In this document: positions 35,210 to 45,488 of the stretch, in pieces | Layout of the letters: the number at the start of each line of letters is the position of its first letter | Position numbering within the stretch: position 1 is the first letter of the stretch | Origin: Rhizobium sp. Root482 | GTDB lineage: Bacteria; Pseudomonadota; Alphaproteobacteria; Rhizobiales; Rhizobiaceae | Assembly (NCBI RefSeq): GCF_001426565.1 | Contig: NZ_LMFA01000012.1 | Location: 861 to 64,860, forward strand | DNA length: 64,000 nucleotides | Direction of reading: 5' to 3' | Program-made: the position numbers and the translations under genes | Notes under the pieces: model-generated | Databases searched by the model: none | What the model was told of the DNA's origin: nothing | Seen by the model: only the letters and a program-made list of their open reading frames with translations

Positions 35210-36151
35210 ATGGATTTCTTCCCGCATCGCCATCTGCTCGGCATCAAGGGATTGAGCGAACAGGACATCACGCTTCTCCTGGACAGGGCGGACGAAGCCG
35301 TCAAGATTTCCCGGCAACGGGAAAAGAAGACATCGACGCTGCGTGGCCTGACGCAGATCAACCTGTTCTTCGAAGCCTCGACCCGCACGCAGGCATCCTT
35401 CGAACTGGCGGGAAAACGCTTGGGCGCGGACGTGATGAACATGTCGGTCGGCAATTCATCGGTGAAAAAGGGCGAAACGCTGATCGATACGGCGATGACG
35501 CTGAACGCCATGCACCCGGACGTGCTGGTGGTGCGTCATTCCTCCGCCGGGGCCGCGGCACTTCTCGCGCAAAAGGTCTCCTGCGCGGTCGTCAATGCGG
35601 GCGACGGACAGCACGAGCATCCGACCCAGGCACTGCTCGATGCGCTGACCATCCGCCGGGCCAAGGGCAAGCTGTCGCGCATCATCGTCGCCATCTGCGG
35701 CGATGTCCTGCATTCGCGCGTCGCCCGCTCGAACATCCTGCTCTTGAACCAGATGGGCGCTCGCGTCCGCGTCGTCGCGCCGGCGACGCTCCTACCGTCC
35801 GGGATCGCCGACATGGGCGCCGAGGTCTACCATTCCATGGAGGAAGGCCTGAAGGATGCCGATGTGGTGATGATGCTGCGCCTTCAGCGCGAACGCATGG
35901 CCGGCTCCTTCGTACCTTCGGTACGCGAATATTTCCGCTATTACGGACTGGACGCCGAAAAGCTGAAGGCGGCCCGAGAAGATGCGCTGGTCATGCATCC
36001 CGGCCCGATGAACCGGGGCGTCGAGATTGCCTCCGAGATCGCCGACGGTCCGCAAAGCGTTATCGAGCAGCAGGTGGAGATGGGGGTGGCGGTGCGCATG
36101 GCGGTGATGGAAACGCTTCTTCTCTCGCAAAACCAGGGGCCGCGCACATGA
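35210..36151 (+). CDS. pyrB: Aspartate carbamoyltransferase catalytic subunit
   Basis: 313 residues. The carbamoyl-phosphate motif [12 protein letters not shown] is at about 52-63, [10 protein letters not shown] follows near 140, and the aspartate-binding loop MLRLQRERM lies near 225. It performs the first committed pyrimidine step. It overlaps the next gene by four bases (ATGA), the pyrB-pyrC' arrangement in which the neighbour is a structural partner. ATG 35210 begins family homology. Confidence 0.96.
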   Translation: MDFFPHRHLLGIKGLSEQDITLLLDRADEAVKISRQREKKTSTLRGLTQINLFFEASTRTQASFELAGKRLGADVMNMSVGNSSVKKGETLIDTAMTLNAMHPDVLVVRHSSAGAAALLAQKVSCAVVNAGDGQHEHPTQALLDALTIRRAKGKLSRIIVAICGDVLHSRVARSNILLLNQMGARVRVVAPATLLPSGIADMGAEVYHSMEEGLKDADVVMMLRLQRERMAGSFVPSVREYFRYYGLDAEKLKAAREDALVMHPGPMNRGVEIASEIADGPQSVIEQQVEMGVAVRMAVMETLLLSQNQGPRT

Positions 36152-37434
36152 ACTCCCTCGTCCTCAACAACCTGCGCATCATCGACCCCTCGCGCAATAT
36201 CGACGAGACCGGAACCATCATCGTCGAGGACGGCGTGATCGTCGCTGCCGGCGGAGACGCCCGGAACCAAGGCGCGCCGCAGGGTGCCGAGGTCCGGGAT
36301 TGCAGCGGCCTTGTCGCGGTGCCGGGGCTGGTCGATGCGCGCGTCTTCGTCGGCGAACCCGGCGGCGAATATCGCGAAACCATCGAATCGGCCTCGCGGG
36401 CCGCGGCGGCCGGCGGCATTACCTCGATTATCACCATGCCGGACACCGATCCGGTCATCGACGATATCGCGCTCGTCCAGTTCGTGCAGAAGACGGCCCG
36501 TGACAAGGCTCTCGTCAATGTCTATCCCGCCGCGGCGCTCACCAAGCACCTCGACGGCGAGGAAATGACCGAATTCGGCCTGCTGCGCGAGGCCGGGGCG
36601 GTCTGCTTCACCAATGGCCGCCAGCCGGTGCACGACACGCTGATGCTGCGCCGGGCGATGACCTATGCGCGCGAATTCGGCGCGGTCATTTCGCTTGAAA
36701 CCCGCGACAAATATCTGGGCGCCGGCGGCGTGATGAACGAAGGGCTGCTGGCGAGCTGGCTCGGGCTTTCCGGCGTGCCGCGCGAGGCGGAGATCATTCC
36801 GCTCGAACGCGACCTGCGCATCGCCGGGCTGACCCGGGCCGCCTACCACGCGGCAAAAATCTCACTGCCCGAATCGGCCGAGGCCATCCGTCTTGCCCGC
36901 AAGCGCGGCGCCAACGTGACCTGCGGCATCTCGATCAACCATCTGACGCTGAACGAGAACGACATCGGCGAATACCGCACCTTCTTCAAGCTCTCGCCCC
37001 CCTTGCGCGGCGAGGACGATCGCGTGGCGATGGTCGAGGCGCTTGCCGACGGCACGATCGACATCATCGTTTCCTCGCACGATCCGCAGGATGTCGATAC
37101 CAAGCGCCTGCCGTTCGCCGATGCCGCCGATGGCGCAATCGGGCTGGAGACCATGCTGCCCGCGGCGCTGCGTCTCCATCACAGCGGCAGCGTGCCGCTG
37201 ATGCGCCTGATCGATGCGCTCTCGACCCGTCCCGCCCGGATTTTCGAGCTTGACGCCGGAACGCTGAAACCGGGCGCCAAGGCCGATATTACCCTGATCG
37301 ACCTCGACGAGCCCTGGATTTTCGGCAAGGAAGCCATCGTCTCCCGCTCGAAAAACACACCCTTCGAAAATGCCCGCTTTACCGGCCGGGCCGTGGCGAC
37401 CTATGTTGCTGGAAAACTGGTTTATTCGCTCTGA
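36148..37434 (+). CDS. pyrC: Inactive dihydroorotase-like protein PyrC', partner of aspartate carbamoyltransferase
   Basis: 428 residues of dihydroorotase fold, yet every metal-site residue expected for class I enzymes is changed. The Asp-x-His-x-His motif reads DARVF (63-67). FTDDG reads FTNGR (154-158). The HAED His is missing in ISLETRDK (181-188). The HVS His reads KIS (237-239). ATDHAPH reads VSSHDPQ (308-314). It should not hydrolyse dihydroorotate. In Pseudomonas a comparable pyrC' is needed to assemble active ATCase dodecamers, and the ATGA overlap with pyrB supports that role. A catalytic dihydroorotase must be encoded elsewhere. Confidence 0.92.
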   Translation: MNSLVLNNLRIIDPSRNIDETGTIIVEDGVIVAAGGDARNQGAPQGAEVRDCSGLVAVPGLVDARVFVGEPGGEYRETIESASRAAAAGGITSIITMPDTDPVIDDIALVQFVQKTARDKALVNVYPAAALTKHLDGEEMTEFGLLREAGAVCFTNGRQPVHDTLMLRRAMTYAREFGAVISLETRDKYLGAGGVMNEGLLASWLGLSGVPREAEIIPLERDLRIAGLTRAAYHAAKISLPESAEAIRLARKRGANVTCGISINHLTLNENDIGEYRTFFKLSPPLRGEDDRVAMVEALADGTIDIIVSSHDPQDVDTKRLPFADAADGAIGLETMLPAALRLHHSGSVPLMRLIDALSTRPARIFELDAGTLKPGAKADITLIDLDEPWIFGKEAIVSRSKNTPFENARFTGRAVATYVAGKLVYSL

Positions 37435-37447
37435 TCGAGCGTGTGGC

Positions 37448-37567
37448 TTGCCCCTCATCCGCCCTGACGGGCACCTTCTCCCCGCAAACGGGGAGAAGGA
37501 CCAGACGGCGAGCTCGGAGCAAGTCCCCTCTCCCCGCCTGCGGGGAGAGGGCTAGGGTGAGGGGCAA
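37448..37567. repeat. RIME-like rhizobial intergenic mosaic element
   Basis: 120 bp bounded by a perfect 10-bp terminal inverted repeat (TTGCCCCTCA / TGAGGGGCAA). Inside are two internal hairpins: CCTTCTCCCCG/CGGGGAGAAGG (37473-37498) and CCCTCTCCCCG/CGGGGAGAGGG (37526-37551). The composition and layout match the RIME family of rhizobia. It separates pyrC' from plsY. Confidence 0.85.
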
Positions 37568-37599
37568 ACGTCCGCTTGGACGACATGGGGAGGAAATGC

Positions 37600-38214
37600 G
37601 TGTCTGATCTGTTTTCCTGGTCGCTCGGGCCTGTGCCCACGGGCATCAGCCTCCTTTTCGGCTATCTGCTCGGCTCCATTCCCTTTGGCCTCATCCTCAC
37701 CCGCATGGCCGGGCTTGGCGATGTCCGTAAGATCGGCTCCGGCAATATCGGCGCCACCAATGTGCTGCGCACCGGCAACAGGAAACTTGCGGCTGCGACG
37801 CTGCTGCTCGACGCGCTGAAGGGAACTGCCGCAGCGGCAATTGCCTCACGCTGGGGGATCGAGGCTGGCATCGCCGCCGGCTTTGCGGCCTTTCTCGGCC
37901 ATCTCTATCCCGTCTGGCTGGGCTTCAAGGGCGGAAAGGGCATCGCGACCTATATCGGCGTGCTGCTCGGCCTCGTGCCGATCATGGTGCTCCTGTTCGG
38001 CGCCGTCTGGCTCGCAATGGCGAAGATCAGCCGCTATTCCTCCCTCTCCGCGCTGGTTGCAACGCTTGTCGTTCCGGTTGTATTGTTGGTTTCGGGATAT
38101 GGGAAGATCGGCCTCGTCTTCGCGGTGATGACCCTCATCACCTGGATCAAGCACCGGGCGAACATACAGCGGCTCTTGGCCGGCACGGAAAGCCGGATCG
38201 GGGAAAAGGGATAG
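37600..38214 (+). CDS. plsY: Acyl-phosphate glycerol-3-phosphate acyltransferase
   Basis: 204 residues from GTG 37600, with GGGGAGGAA seven bases upstream. The three PlsY motifs are present: [28 protein letters not shown] and the [10 protein letters not shown] loop. There are about five transmembrane helices. It transfers acyl groups from acyl phosphate to glycerol-3-phosphate at the inner membrane, the first phospholipid step. dprA begins three bases after its stop. Confidence 0.95.
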   Translation: MSDLFSWSLGPVPTGISLLFGYLLGSIPFGLILTRMAGLGDVRKIGSGNIGATNVLRTGNRKLAAATLLLDALKGTAAAAIASRWGIEAGIAAGFAAFLGHLYPVWLGFKGGKGIATYIGVLLGLVPIMVLLFGAVWLAMAKISRYSSLSALVATLVVPVVLLVSGYGKIGLVFAVMTLITWIKHRANIQRLLAGTESRIGEKG

Positions 38215-38217
38215 GCA

Positions 38218-39369
38218 ATGTCAAACGCCGGCGCAGGACGAAACGGGATTGCGCTGACGGAACGACAAAGGATTGCCTGGCTGAGGCTGATCCGCAGCGA
38301 CAATGTCGGGCCTGCCACCTTTCGCGACCTCATCAACCATTTCGGCTCGGCCGAAACCGCGCTCGACATGCTGCCGGAGCTTTCGCGCCGTGGCGGCTCC
38401 ACCCGGGCGATCCGCGTTGCCTCCGCCGAACAGGCCGAACGAGAGCTTGCCGCCGCTCATCGGTTCGGCGCCCGCTTCCTCGGCATTGGCGAGCCGGACT
38501 ATCCCCCTCACCTGCGCCAGATCGACGGTGCGCCGCCGCTTCTTGCGGTGAAAGGCGATCTGGCCGCCGCCACAACGCCCTCGCTCGGCATCGTCGGCTC
38601 GCGCAATGCCTCGATCAGCGGCGCCAAATTCGCCGCCATGATCGCCCGCGATGTGGGGCGCGCCGGTTATTCGGTCATATCCGGCCTTGCCCGCGGCATC
38701 GACACGGCCGCCCATCGCGCCAGCCTCCACACGGGGACGATCGCGGCCCTGGCCGGCGGGCTCGACCAGCCCTATCCGCCGGAAAATATCGGCCTGCTGG
38801 ACGAGATCACCGAAGGGCGGGGCCTGGCGATCAGCGAAATGCCGTTCGGCTGGGAACCCCGCGCCCGCGATTTCCCGCGCCGCAACCGGCTGATTGCCGG
38901 CGTCAGTCTCGGGCTTGCCGTCGTCGAGGCGGCATCGCGCTCCGGCTCGCTGATCACGGCGCGCTATGCCGCCGATTTCGGCCGCCTGGTCTTTGCCGTA
39001 CCGGGCTCGCCGCTCGATCCGCGCTGCCACGGCACCAACGGCCTGTTGAAGGATGGAGCCATCGTGACAACGGAGGCCAGCGACATATTGGATGCCCTGG
39101 CGCCGGTGAGCCAGATCGATCTCTTCACGCCGCCGCGCGCGGAAGAGCCGGCCGAGCATCAGGCAGGACCGATGGCGCCGCTGCCGAACGAGAGCGACCG
39201 GGCACGGATCACCGACGCGCTCGGTCCGACGCCGGTACAGATCGACGACATCATCCGCCACACCGGGCTTTCCGCCTCGGCGGTCTATCTCGTCCTGTTA
39301 GAGCTGGATCTTGCCGGACGGCTTCATCGTCATGCCGGCGGACTTGTTTCCCTCGGCACCGACGAATGA
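38218..39369 (+). CDS. dprA: DNA-processing protein DprA
   Basis: 383 residues. A SAM-like helical N-terminus ([20 protein letters not shown]) precedes the Rossmann DprA domain with [44 protein letters not shown] and [14 protein letters not shown]-terminal winged helix ([20 protein letters not shown]) completes it. DprA loads RecA on single-stranded DNA during transformation. It overlaps the convergent downstream gene by 72 bp. Confidence 0.94.
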   Translation: MSNAGAGRNGIALTERQRIAWLRLIRSDNVGPATFRDLINHFGSAETALDMLPELSRRGGSTRAIRVASAEQAERELAAAHRFGARFLGIGEPDYPPHLRQIDGAPPLLAVKGDLAAATTPSLGIVGSRNASISGAKFAAMIARDVGRAGYSVISGLARGIDTAAHRASLHTGTIAALAGGLDQPYPPENIGLLDEITEGRGLAISEMPFGWEPRARDFPRRNRLIAGVSLGLAVVEAASRSGSLITARYAADFGRLVFAVPGSPLDPRCHGTNGLLKDGAIVTTEASDILDALAPVSQIDLFTPPRAEEPAEHQAGPMAPLPNESDRARITDALGPTPVQIDDIIRHTGLSASAVYLVLLELDLAGRLHRHAGGLVSLGTDE

Positions 39370-39555
39370 CAACTGCCGCTTGCCGGACTGGATATCGCCA
39401 GCCTCGACAAAGGCCATTTCGATCAGGTAGCACAGCATGTCGGCACCTTCATTGTCGGCAACCCCGCGAAGCTCGCCCAGCATCTGGCGGATATAGGCGA
39501 TGTTCTCGCGGGCGCGCGCGTCTTTCGGGCCGGCTCCGGTTACATTCGGACTCAT
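39298..39555 (-). CDS. Conserved small hypothetical protein antisense to the dprA 3' end
   Basis: 85 residues. A helical core [20 protein letters not shown] and [19 protein letters not shown] resembles a small protein commonly found in Rhizobiales; I do not know a function. AGGAAA precedes ATG 39555. The last 24 codons are encoded opposite dprA codons, and that part ([20 protein letters not shown]) is less likely to be conserved. Confidence 0.65.
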   Translation of the reverse strand: MSPNVTGAGPKDARARENIAYIRQMLGELRGVADNEGADMLCYLIEMAFVEAGDIQSGKRQLSFVGAEGNKSAGMTMKPSGKIQL

Positions 39556-39902
39556 TGGTTTTTCCTGTTGCGCAATCATTTCGCCCGAATGCGGGCCCTA
39601 TAAAGTCCGGCTGAATGCATGACGCCTTCGACGAAGCCTGCCGCATCGCCGAAAACAAAGGCAGGGCATTCTCCGATTTCATTTCCCTGAACGGATACAC
39701 TCGAAAGACGATACCGCATTTATCTTTAATTGCAATAAAAACGTAATCTCTTATAGGTTGTATTGCGTTGTGGACAGCTTATTTTCGGCGCGGCACTTGA
39801 CCGCGAGCGAATCCCTGTCCATGTCGGGGCATCGATATGTCCCAATGTGCCGCCTCTTTCCGGCTTGGCACAGCTTTGAACGGTTGCTTTGAGAATATGA
39901 CC
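39556..39902 (+). promoter_or_regulatory. topA upstream region with a possible promoter
   Basis: About 350 bp with no supported gene. A plausible sigma-70-type promoter is TTGCAA (39730-39735), 16 bp, TATAGG (39752-39757), in a locally AT-rich patch. This gives a leader of about 135 nt. The assignment is by eye and weak. Confidence 0.35.
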
Positions 39903-42608
39903 ATGAACGTCGTCGTCGTGGAATCGCCTGCCAAGGCGAAGACCATCAACAAGTATCTCGGACCGGGCTACAAGGTTCTCGCCTCGTTCGGCCATGTCCG
40001 CGATTTGCCGGCCAAGGATGGATCCGTCCTGCCCGACGACGATTTTTCCATGCTCTGGGAAGTCGATAGCGCCTCCGCCAAGCGGATGAAGGATATTGGC
40101 GATGCGCTGAAATCCTCCGACGGCCTCATCCTGGCAACCGACCCCGATCGCGAGGGGGAAGCCATTTCCTGGCACGTGCTCGATCTCCTGCGAAAGAAGA
40201 AGCTGATCGGCGACAAGCCGGTGCGCCGCGTCGTCTTCAATGCCATCACCAAGAAGGCCGTGCTCGATGCCATGGCCAATCCGCGCGATATCGACGTCCC
40301 GCTGGTGGATGCCTATCTGGCCCGCCGCGCGCTCGATTATCTCGTCGGTTTCAATTTGTCCCCGGTCTTGTGGCGCAAGCTGCCCGGCGCCCGTTCGGCC
40401 GGTCGTGTGCAGTCGGTTGCGCTGCGCCTCGTCTGCGACCGGGAATCGGAGATCGAACGGTTCGTTTCGGAAGAATACTGGAATATCTCGGCGCTCCTGA
40501 AGACGCCGCGTGGCGACGAGTTCGAGGCACGGCTGGTTTCGGCCGATGGCAAGCGGCTGCAGGCCCGTTCCGTCACCAATGGCGAGGATGCCGGCAGGCT
40601 GAAAGCCCTGCTCGAGGGCGCCTCCTACACGGTCGACAGCATCGAGGCGAAGCCGGTCAAGCGCAATCCGTCGCCGCCGTTCACGACCTCGACATTGCAG
40701 CAGGCGGCGTCCTCCAAGCTCGGCTTTTCCGCCTCGCGCACCATGCAGGTGGCGCAGCGCCTTTATGAAGGCATCGATATCGGCGGCGAGACCGTCGGCC
40801 TGATCACCTATATGCGTACCGATGGCGTGCAGATGGCCGCAGAGGCGATCGATGCGGCCCGCGACGCGATCGCTGACCAGTTCGGCGCGCGCTATGTGCC
40901 GGAAAAGGCCCGCATCTATTCCACCAAGGCAAAGAACGCCCAGGAAGCCCACGAAGCTGTACGGCCGACCGATTTTACCCGCACGCCCGACCAGGTGAAG
41001 CGCTTCCTCGACGCCGACCAACTGCGCCTCTACGATCTGATCTGGAAGCGCGGCATCGCCAGCCAGATGGCATCGGCGGAAATCGAGCGGACGACGGCGG
41101 AAATTACCGCCGACAACAAGGGCGAGAAGGCCGGTCTGCGCGCCGTCGGCTCGGTCATCCGCTTCGACGGCTTCATTGCCGCCTATACCGACCAGAAGGA
41201 AGACGGCGAGCAGAGCGACGACGGCGACGAGGACGGCCGCCTGCCGGAAATCAACGCGCGAGAGTCTCTCGCCAGGCAGAAGATCAATTCCACCCAGCAC
41301 TTCACCGAACCGCCGCCGCGCTATTCGGAAGCCACGCTGATCAAGAAGATGGAAGAGCTCGGCATCGGCCGGCCCTCCACCTATGCCGCGACGCTGAAGA
41401 CGCTCAGCGATCGGGAATATGTCACGATCGACAAGCGCAAGCTGATCCCCGAGGCCAAGGGCCGGCTGGTGACGGCCTTCCTCGAAAGCTTCTTCACCCG
41501 CTATGTCGAATATGATTTTACGGCATCGCTGGAAGAAAAGCTCGACCGGATTTCGGCCGGCGAACTGAACTGGAAGGACGTTCTTCGCGATTTCTGGAAG
41601 GATTTCTTCGCGCAGATCGAAGACACCAAGGAACTGCGTGTTACCAATGTCCTCGACGCGCTAAATGAGGAACTGGCGCCGCTGGTCTTTCCGAAGCGGG
41701 AGGACGGCAGCGATCCGCGCATCTGCCAGGTCTGCGGCACCGGCAAGCTTTCGCTGAAGCTCGGCAAATATGGCGCCTTCGTCGGCTGCTCGAATTATCC
41801 CGAATGCAATTTCACCCGCCAGCTTTCCTCGGACAGCAATGGCGACGAAGCGGCCGCGTCCAACGAACCGCTGGCGCTCGGCAAGGATCCGCACACGGGC
41901 GAGGACATCACCCTGCGCTCGGGCCGTTTCGGCCCCTATGTCCAGCGCGGCGAGGGCAAGGAAGCCAAGCGCTCCAGCCTGCCCAAGGGCTGGACGCCGG
42001 CGAGCGTGGATCATGAAAAGGCATTGGCGCTCCTTTCGCTGCCGCGCGATATCGGCGCCCACCCGGAAACCGGCAAGATGATCTCGTCGGGCCTTGGCCG
42101 CTACGGGCCATTCATTCTGCATGACGGCAAATATGCGAATGTCGAAACGATCGAGGACGTGTTTTCAATCGGCCTCAACCGCGCGGTTTCGGTTCTCGCC
42201 GACAAGGCATCGAAAGGCCCGGGCGGCCGCGGTGCCGCAGCGGCCCCGCTGAAGGAAATCGGCGACCACCCCGATGGCGGGCCGATTACCGTCAAGGACG
42301 GAAAATACGGTCCCTATGTGAACTGGGGCAAGGTCAATGCGACCCTGCCCAAGGGCAAAGACCCGCAGGCGGTGACGCTGGAGGATGCGCTGCTTCTGAT
42401 CGCCGAGCGGATCGCCAAGGGCGGCATCAAGCCCGCCAAGGGCAAGACGACGAAAACCGCGAAGCCGAAGGCCGCTAAGGCCGAGGGCACAGCGGCCAAG
42501 AAGGCCGTAAAGGCAACGAAGCCGAAAGCGGCTGCCAAACCCAAGGCAGCGGCAAAGGCGAAGACCGCCGCCAAATCGAAAGCGGCAGCAAAAGCCGGGA
42601 AAGACTGA
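39903..42608 (+). CDS. topA: DNA topoisomerase I
   Basis: 901 residues. The Toprim domain begins MNVVVVESPAKAKTINKYLG and has the acidic TDPDREGEAISWH. The cleavage-domain tyrosine lies in GLITYMRTDG (about 303). A four-Cys zinc motif (CQVCG...GCSNYPEC, about 608-635) is followed by further topo C-terminal repeats (GRFGPYVQRG, GRYGPFILHDG, GKYGPYVNWG). The tail is an Ala/Lys repeat ending KAAAKAGKD. It relaxes negative supercoils. GAG at 39891 fits ATG 39903 better than 39897. rnr follows after 2 bp. Confidence 0.96.
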   Translation: MNVVVVESPAKAKTINKYLGPGYKVLASFGHVRDLPAKDGSVLPDDDFSMLWEVDSASAKRMKDIGDALKSSDGLILATDPDREGEAISWHVLDLLRKKKLIGDKPVRRVVFNAITKKAVLDAMANPRDIDVPLVDAYLARRALDYLVGFNLSPVLWRKLPGARSAGRVQSVALRLVCDRESEIERFVSEEYWNISALLKTPRGDEFEARLVSADGKRLQARSVTNGEDAGRLKALLEGASYTVDSIEAKPVKRNPSPPFTTSTLQQAASSKLGFSASRTMQVAQRLYEGIDIGGETVGLITYMRTDGVQMAAEAIDAARDAIADQFGARYVPEKARIYSTKAKNAQEAHEAVRPTDFTRTPDQVKRFLDADQLRLYDLIWKRGIASQMASAEIERTTAEITADNKGEKAGLRAVGSVIRFDGFIAAYTDQKEDGEQSDDGDEDGRLPEINARESLARQKINSTQHFTEPPPRYSEATLIKKMEELGIGRPSTYAATLKTLSDREYVTIDKRKLIPEAKGRLVTAFLESFFTRYVEYDFTASLEEKLDRISAGELNWKDVLRDFWKDFFAQIEDTKELRVTNVLDALNEELAPLVFPKREDGSDPRICQVCGTGKLSLKLGKYGAFVGCSNYPECNFTRQLSSDSNGDEAAASNEPLALGKDPHTGEDITLRSGRFGPYVQRGEGKEAKRSSLPKGWTPASVDHEKALALLSLPRDIGAHPETGKMISSGLGRYGPFILHDGKYANVETIEDVFSIGLNRAVSVLADKASKGPGGRGAAAAPLKEIGDHPDGGPITVKDGKYGPYVNWGKVNATLPKGKDPQAVTLEDALLLIAERIAKGGIKPAKGKTTKTAKPKAAKAEGTAAKKAVKATKPKAAAKPKAAAKAKTAAKSKAAAKAGKD

Positions 42609-42610
42609 CC

Positions 42611-44986
42611 GTGACCAGACCTCCACGCGACCGAACCGAACGACCCGGCAAACCCGCAGTCCGGCTCGGGCGCGAGGGACAGAAGACGGTTGCACCGGCA
42701 GACGATACGGTGATCATCCATGGCGCCGTGCCACCGCGCGACGTTCTCTTGCGTTTTCTGGCCGACAATCCCGACAAGGCGTCGAAACGCGATATTTCCA
42801 AGGCTTTCGGGCTGAAGGGCGACAAGCGCATCGAACTGAAGGCGCTGCTGCGCGAGATGGAAGACGACGGGCTTCTGGAAAAGAAACGCAAGGCGCTGGT
42901 GCGTCCGGGCGCGCTTCCGCCGATGACCGTTCTCGACATCACCACGCGCGACAAGGACGGCGGGCTGATCGGCCGCCCGGCCGAATGGCCGGAAGATGCC
43001 GGCGTGGCGCCGGCCGTCTCCATCCGCCAGTCGGCCGTCGGCAAGGCGAAGGGCAAGGTGCCGGTCGGTGGCCTTGGCGACCGGGTGCTGGCAAAGATCT
43101 TCGCGTCCAAGGAAAATTCCGGTCCCGCCTACACGGCGCGCATCGTCAAGGTGCTCGATCGCAAGCGCAACAACAATGCGGCACTTGGCGTCTTCCGCGC
43201 ATCGGCAGATGGCGGCGGGCGGATCATGCCGATCGAGAGGCGTGGCGAGGAACTGCAGGTCGATACCGGTCATGAGGGAGAGGCCAAGGATGGCGATCTC
43301 GTCGAGGTCGAGGTCCTGCGCATCGGCCGCTTCGGCCTGCCCCGCGCCGAGGTAAAGGCCGTCATCGGCTCGGTCGCGACCGAGAAGGCGATCTCGATGA
43401 TCGCCATTCACGCCCACGGCATTCCCTACATTTTCCCCGACAGCGTCATCAGGGAAGCGGATGCCGCCGGCCCCGCCACCATGTCCCATCGCGAGGACTG
43501 GCGCCAACTTCCGCTGATCACCATCGATCCGGCCGACGCCAAGGACCATGACGACGCGGTGCATGCCGAAGCGGACCCCTCGCCCGACAATCCCGGCGGC
43601 GTCATCGTCACCGTCGCCATCGCCGACGTCTCCTGGTATGTCCGGCCGAAATCGGCGCTCGACCAGGAAGCGTTGAAACGGGGCAATTCGGTCTATTTTC
43701 CGGACCGTGTCGTGCCGATGCTGCCCGAGCGCATTTCCAACGAACTCTGCTCGCTGAAAGAAGGCGTCGATCGACCGGCGCTCGCCGTGCGCATGCGCTT
43801 TTCCAGCGAAGGCCGCAAGGCCGGCCATACCTTTCACCGCATCATGATGAAAAGTGCCGCCAAGCTCTCCTACAACCAGGCACAGGCGGCGATCGACGGG
43901 AAACCGGATGACCAGACCGGCCCCCTGCTGGAGCCGATCCTGAGGCCGCTCTGGCACGCCTACGGCATTTTGACACGCGGCCGTGAACGTCGGCAGCCGC
44001 TTGAGCTCAACATGCCCGAGCGCAAGATCATCCTGAAGCCGGACGGCACCGTCGACCGTGTTTTCGTGCCGGATCGCCTCGATGCCCACAAACTGATCGA
44101 GGAAATGATGATCCAGGCCAATGTGGCCGCTGCCGAGACGCTGGAACTCAAGCGCCAGCCGCTGGTCTACCGCGTCCACGACGCGCCCTCGCTTGCCAAG
44201 CAGGAGAGCCTGCGCGAATTTCTCGCCACGCTCGACCTGTCCCTGGTCAAGGGCGGCAATCTTCGCTCTAACCACTTCAACGGCATCCTGTCGAAGGCGG
44301 AAGGCGAGCCCTACGAGACCATGGTCAACGAAATGGTGCTGCGTTCGCAGAGCCAGGCGATCTACAGCCCCGAGAATATTGGCCATTTCGGCCTCAACCT
44401 GATGAAATATGCCCATTTCACCTCGCCGATCCGGCGCTATGCCGATCTGATCGTGCACCGCGCCCTTGTTGGTACGCTCGGCCTGGGCGAAGGCGGTATC
44501 ACGCCGTCGGAGGAAGCGGCGCTGCAAGACATTGCCGCTGAAATCTCCACCTTCGAACGCCGCGCGATGGCGGCCGAGCGCGATACGATCAACCGGCTGA
44601 TCGCCCATTACCTGAGCGAGAGGGTGAACGAGGAATTCGACGGACGCATATCAGGTGTGACCAAGGCGGGACTATTTGTCACTCTGCCGGCCTATGGCGC
44701 GGATGGATTCGTACCTATATCTACGCTCGGACGCGACTATTTCATCTATGACGAGGCGCATCAGGCGCTGTCGGGTGAGAAAACCGGACTGGGCTATCGC
44801 CTGGGCGATGACATCCGGGTCAAACTGGTGGAAGCCGTGCCGCTGGCCGGCGCGCTTCGCTTCGAAATGATCAGCGAAGGACGCAAGATGCCGACGGCTG
44901 TGCGTTCCTTCCATAAATCCGGTCGCCGGGATCGCGGTGGCGCTCGCAAGGCGCCGGGAACGCGGCCACCGCGCGGCAGGCGATAG
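42611..44986 (+). CDS. rnr: Ribonuclease R
   Basis: 791 residues from GTG 42611. N-terminal winged-helix region (DVLLRFLADNPDKASKRDIS), cold-shock-like domains, then the RNB catalytic domain with ITIDPADAKDHDDAVHAE (active-site Asp cluster, about 300), YADLIVHRAL, and a C-terminal S1 domain (GRISGVTKAGLFVTLPAYGA). A basic tail RGGARKAPGTRPPRGRR ends it. It degrades structured RNA 3' to 5'. Two bases after topA, so co-translated. Confidence 0.95.
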   Translation: MTRPPRDRTERPGKPAVRLGREGQKTVAPADDTVIIHGAVPPRDVLLRFLADNPDKASKRDISKAFGLKGDKRIELKALLREMEDDGLLEKKRKALVRPGALPPMTVLDITTRDKDGGLIGRPAEWPEDAGVAPAVSIRQSAVGKAKGKVPVGGLGDRVLAKIFASKENSGPAYTARIVKVLDRKRNNNAALGVFRASADGGGRIMPIERRGEELQVDTGHEGEAKDGDLVEVEVLRIGRFGLPRAEVKAVIGSVATEKAISMIAIHAHGIPYIFPDSVIREADAAGPATMSHREDWRQLPLITIDPADAKDHDDAVHAEADPSPDNPGGVIVTVAIADVSWYVRPKSALDQEALKRGNSVYFPDRVVPMLPERISNELCSLKEGVDRPALAVRMRFSSEGRKAGHTFHRIMMKSAAKLSYNQAQAAIDGKPDDQTGPLLEPILRPLWHAYGILTRGRERRQPLELNMPERKIILKPDGTVDRVFVPDRLDAHKLIEEMMIQANVAAAETLELKRQPLVYRVHDAPSLAKQESLREFLATLDLSLVKGGNLRSNHFNGILSKAEGEPYETMVNEMVLRSQSQAIYSPENIGHFGLNLMKYAHFTSPIRRYADLIVHRALVGTLGLGEGGITPSEEAALQDIAAEISTFERRAMAAERDTINRLIAHYLSERVNEEFDGRISGVTKAGLFVTLPAYGADGFVPISTLGRDYFIYDEAHQALSGEKTGLGYRLGDDIRVKLVEAVPLAGALRFEMISEGRKMPTAVRSFHKSGRRDRGGARKAPGTRPPRGRR

Positions 44987-45020
44987 GATGCGGCCTGGCC
45001 TCGCGTCCGAGATTGAGGAT

Positions 45021-45488
45021 ATGGACATGCAGGCAACTGACGATACCCCGCAGACCGTTCGCTTCGAGCAGACGGACAGATCCGACCGGCCGGTCGGGCA
45101 GTCGATCAGGCGCGGCTTCCTGAACGCCTGCCCTTCTTGCGGCCAAGGCAGGCTCTTCGGCCGGTTTCTCAAGACGGTCCATGCCTGCTCCTCCTGCGGC
45201 GAACATCTCGACAGGCACAGTGCGGACGATTTCCCGCCCTATATCGTCGTGACGATCATGGGGCATGTGGTCGTTGCCGGCTTCATGGCGACCGAGATGG
45301 TCTGGCAATTGTCCAATTGGGGCCATCTGGCCATCTGGCTGCCGATCACGGTCATCGGATCGCTGGCGCTTCTGCAACCGGTCAAGGGTGCCGTCGTCGG
45401 CCTGCAATGGGCCTTGCGGATGCATGGCTTCAGCGGCCATGAAGACAAGCCCGAGGATATCCTGCCGGCATTGGACCGCCCTGCGTGA
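45021..45488 (+). CDS. DUF983 family membrane protein
   Basis: 155 residues. Two CxxC pairs (NACPSCGQGRLFGRF and HACSSCGEHLDRH) form a probable zinc ribbon, followed by two transmembrane helices and the DUF983 stretch DDFPPYIVVTIMGHVVVAG. Function unknown; homologues cluster with cytochrome-oxidase genes in some bacteria but not here. TGAGGAT precedes the start; ATG 45027 is an alternative. The stop overlaps the next gene's GTG. Confidence 0.88.
   Translation: MDMQATDDTPQTVRFEQTDRSDRPVGQSIRRGFLNACPSCGQGRLFGRFLKTVHACSSCGEHLDRHSADDFPPYIVVTIMGHVVVAGFMATEMVWQLSNWGHLAIWLPITVIGSLALLQPVKGAVVGLQWALRMHGFSGHEDKPEDILPALDRPA

Noticed and set aside
37448-37567. RIME element as insertion sequence or CRISPR
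   Set aside because: No transposase, no target duplication evident and no repeat-spacer array; it matches a non-coding rhizobial repeat instead.
42314-44608. 764-codon minus-strand frame opposite topA and rnr
   Set aside because: Antisense to two conserved genes, with no ribosome-binding site or recognisable domain.
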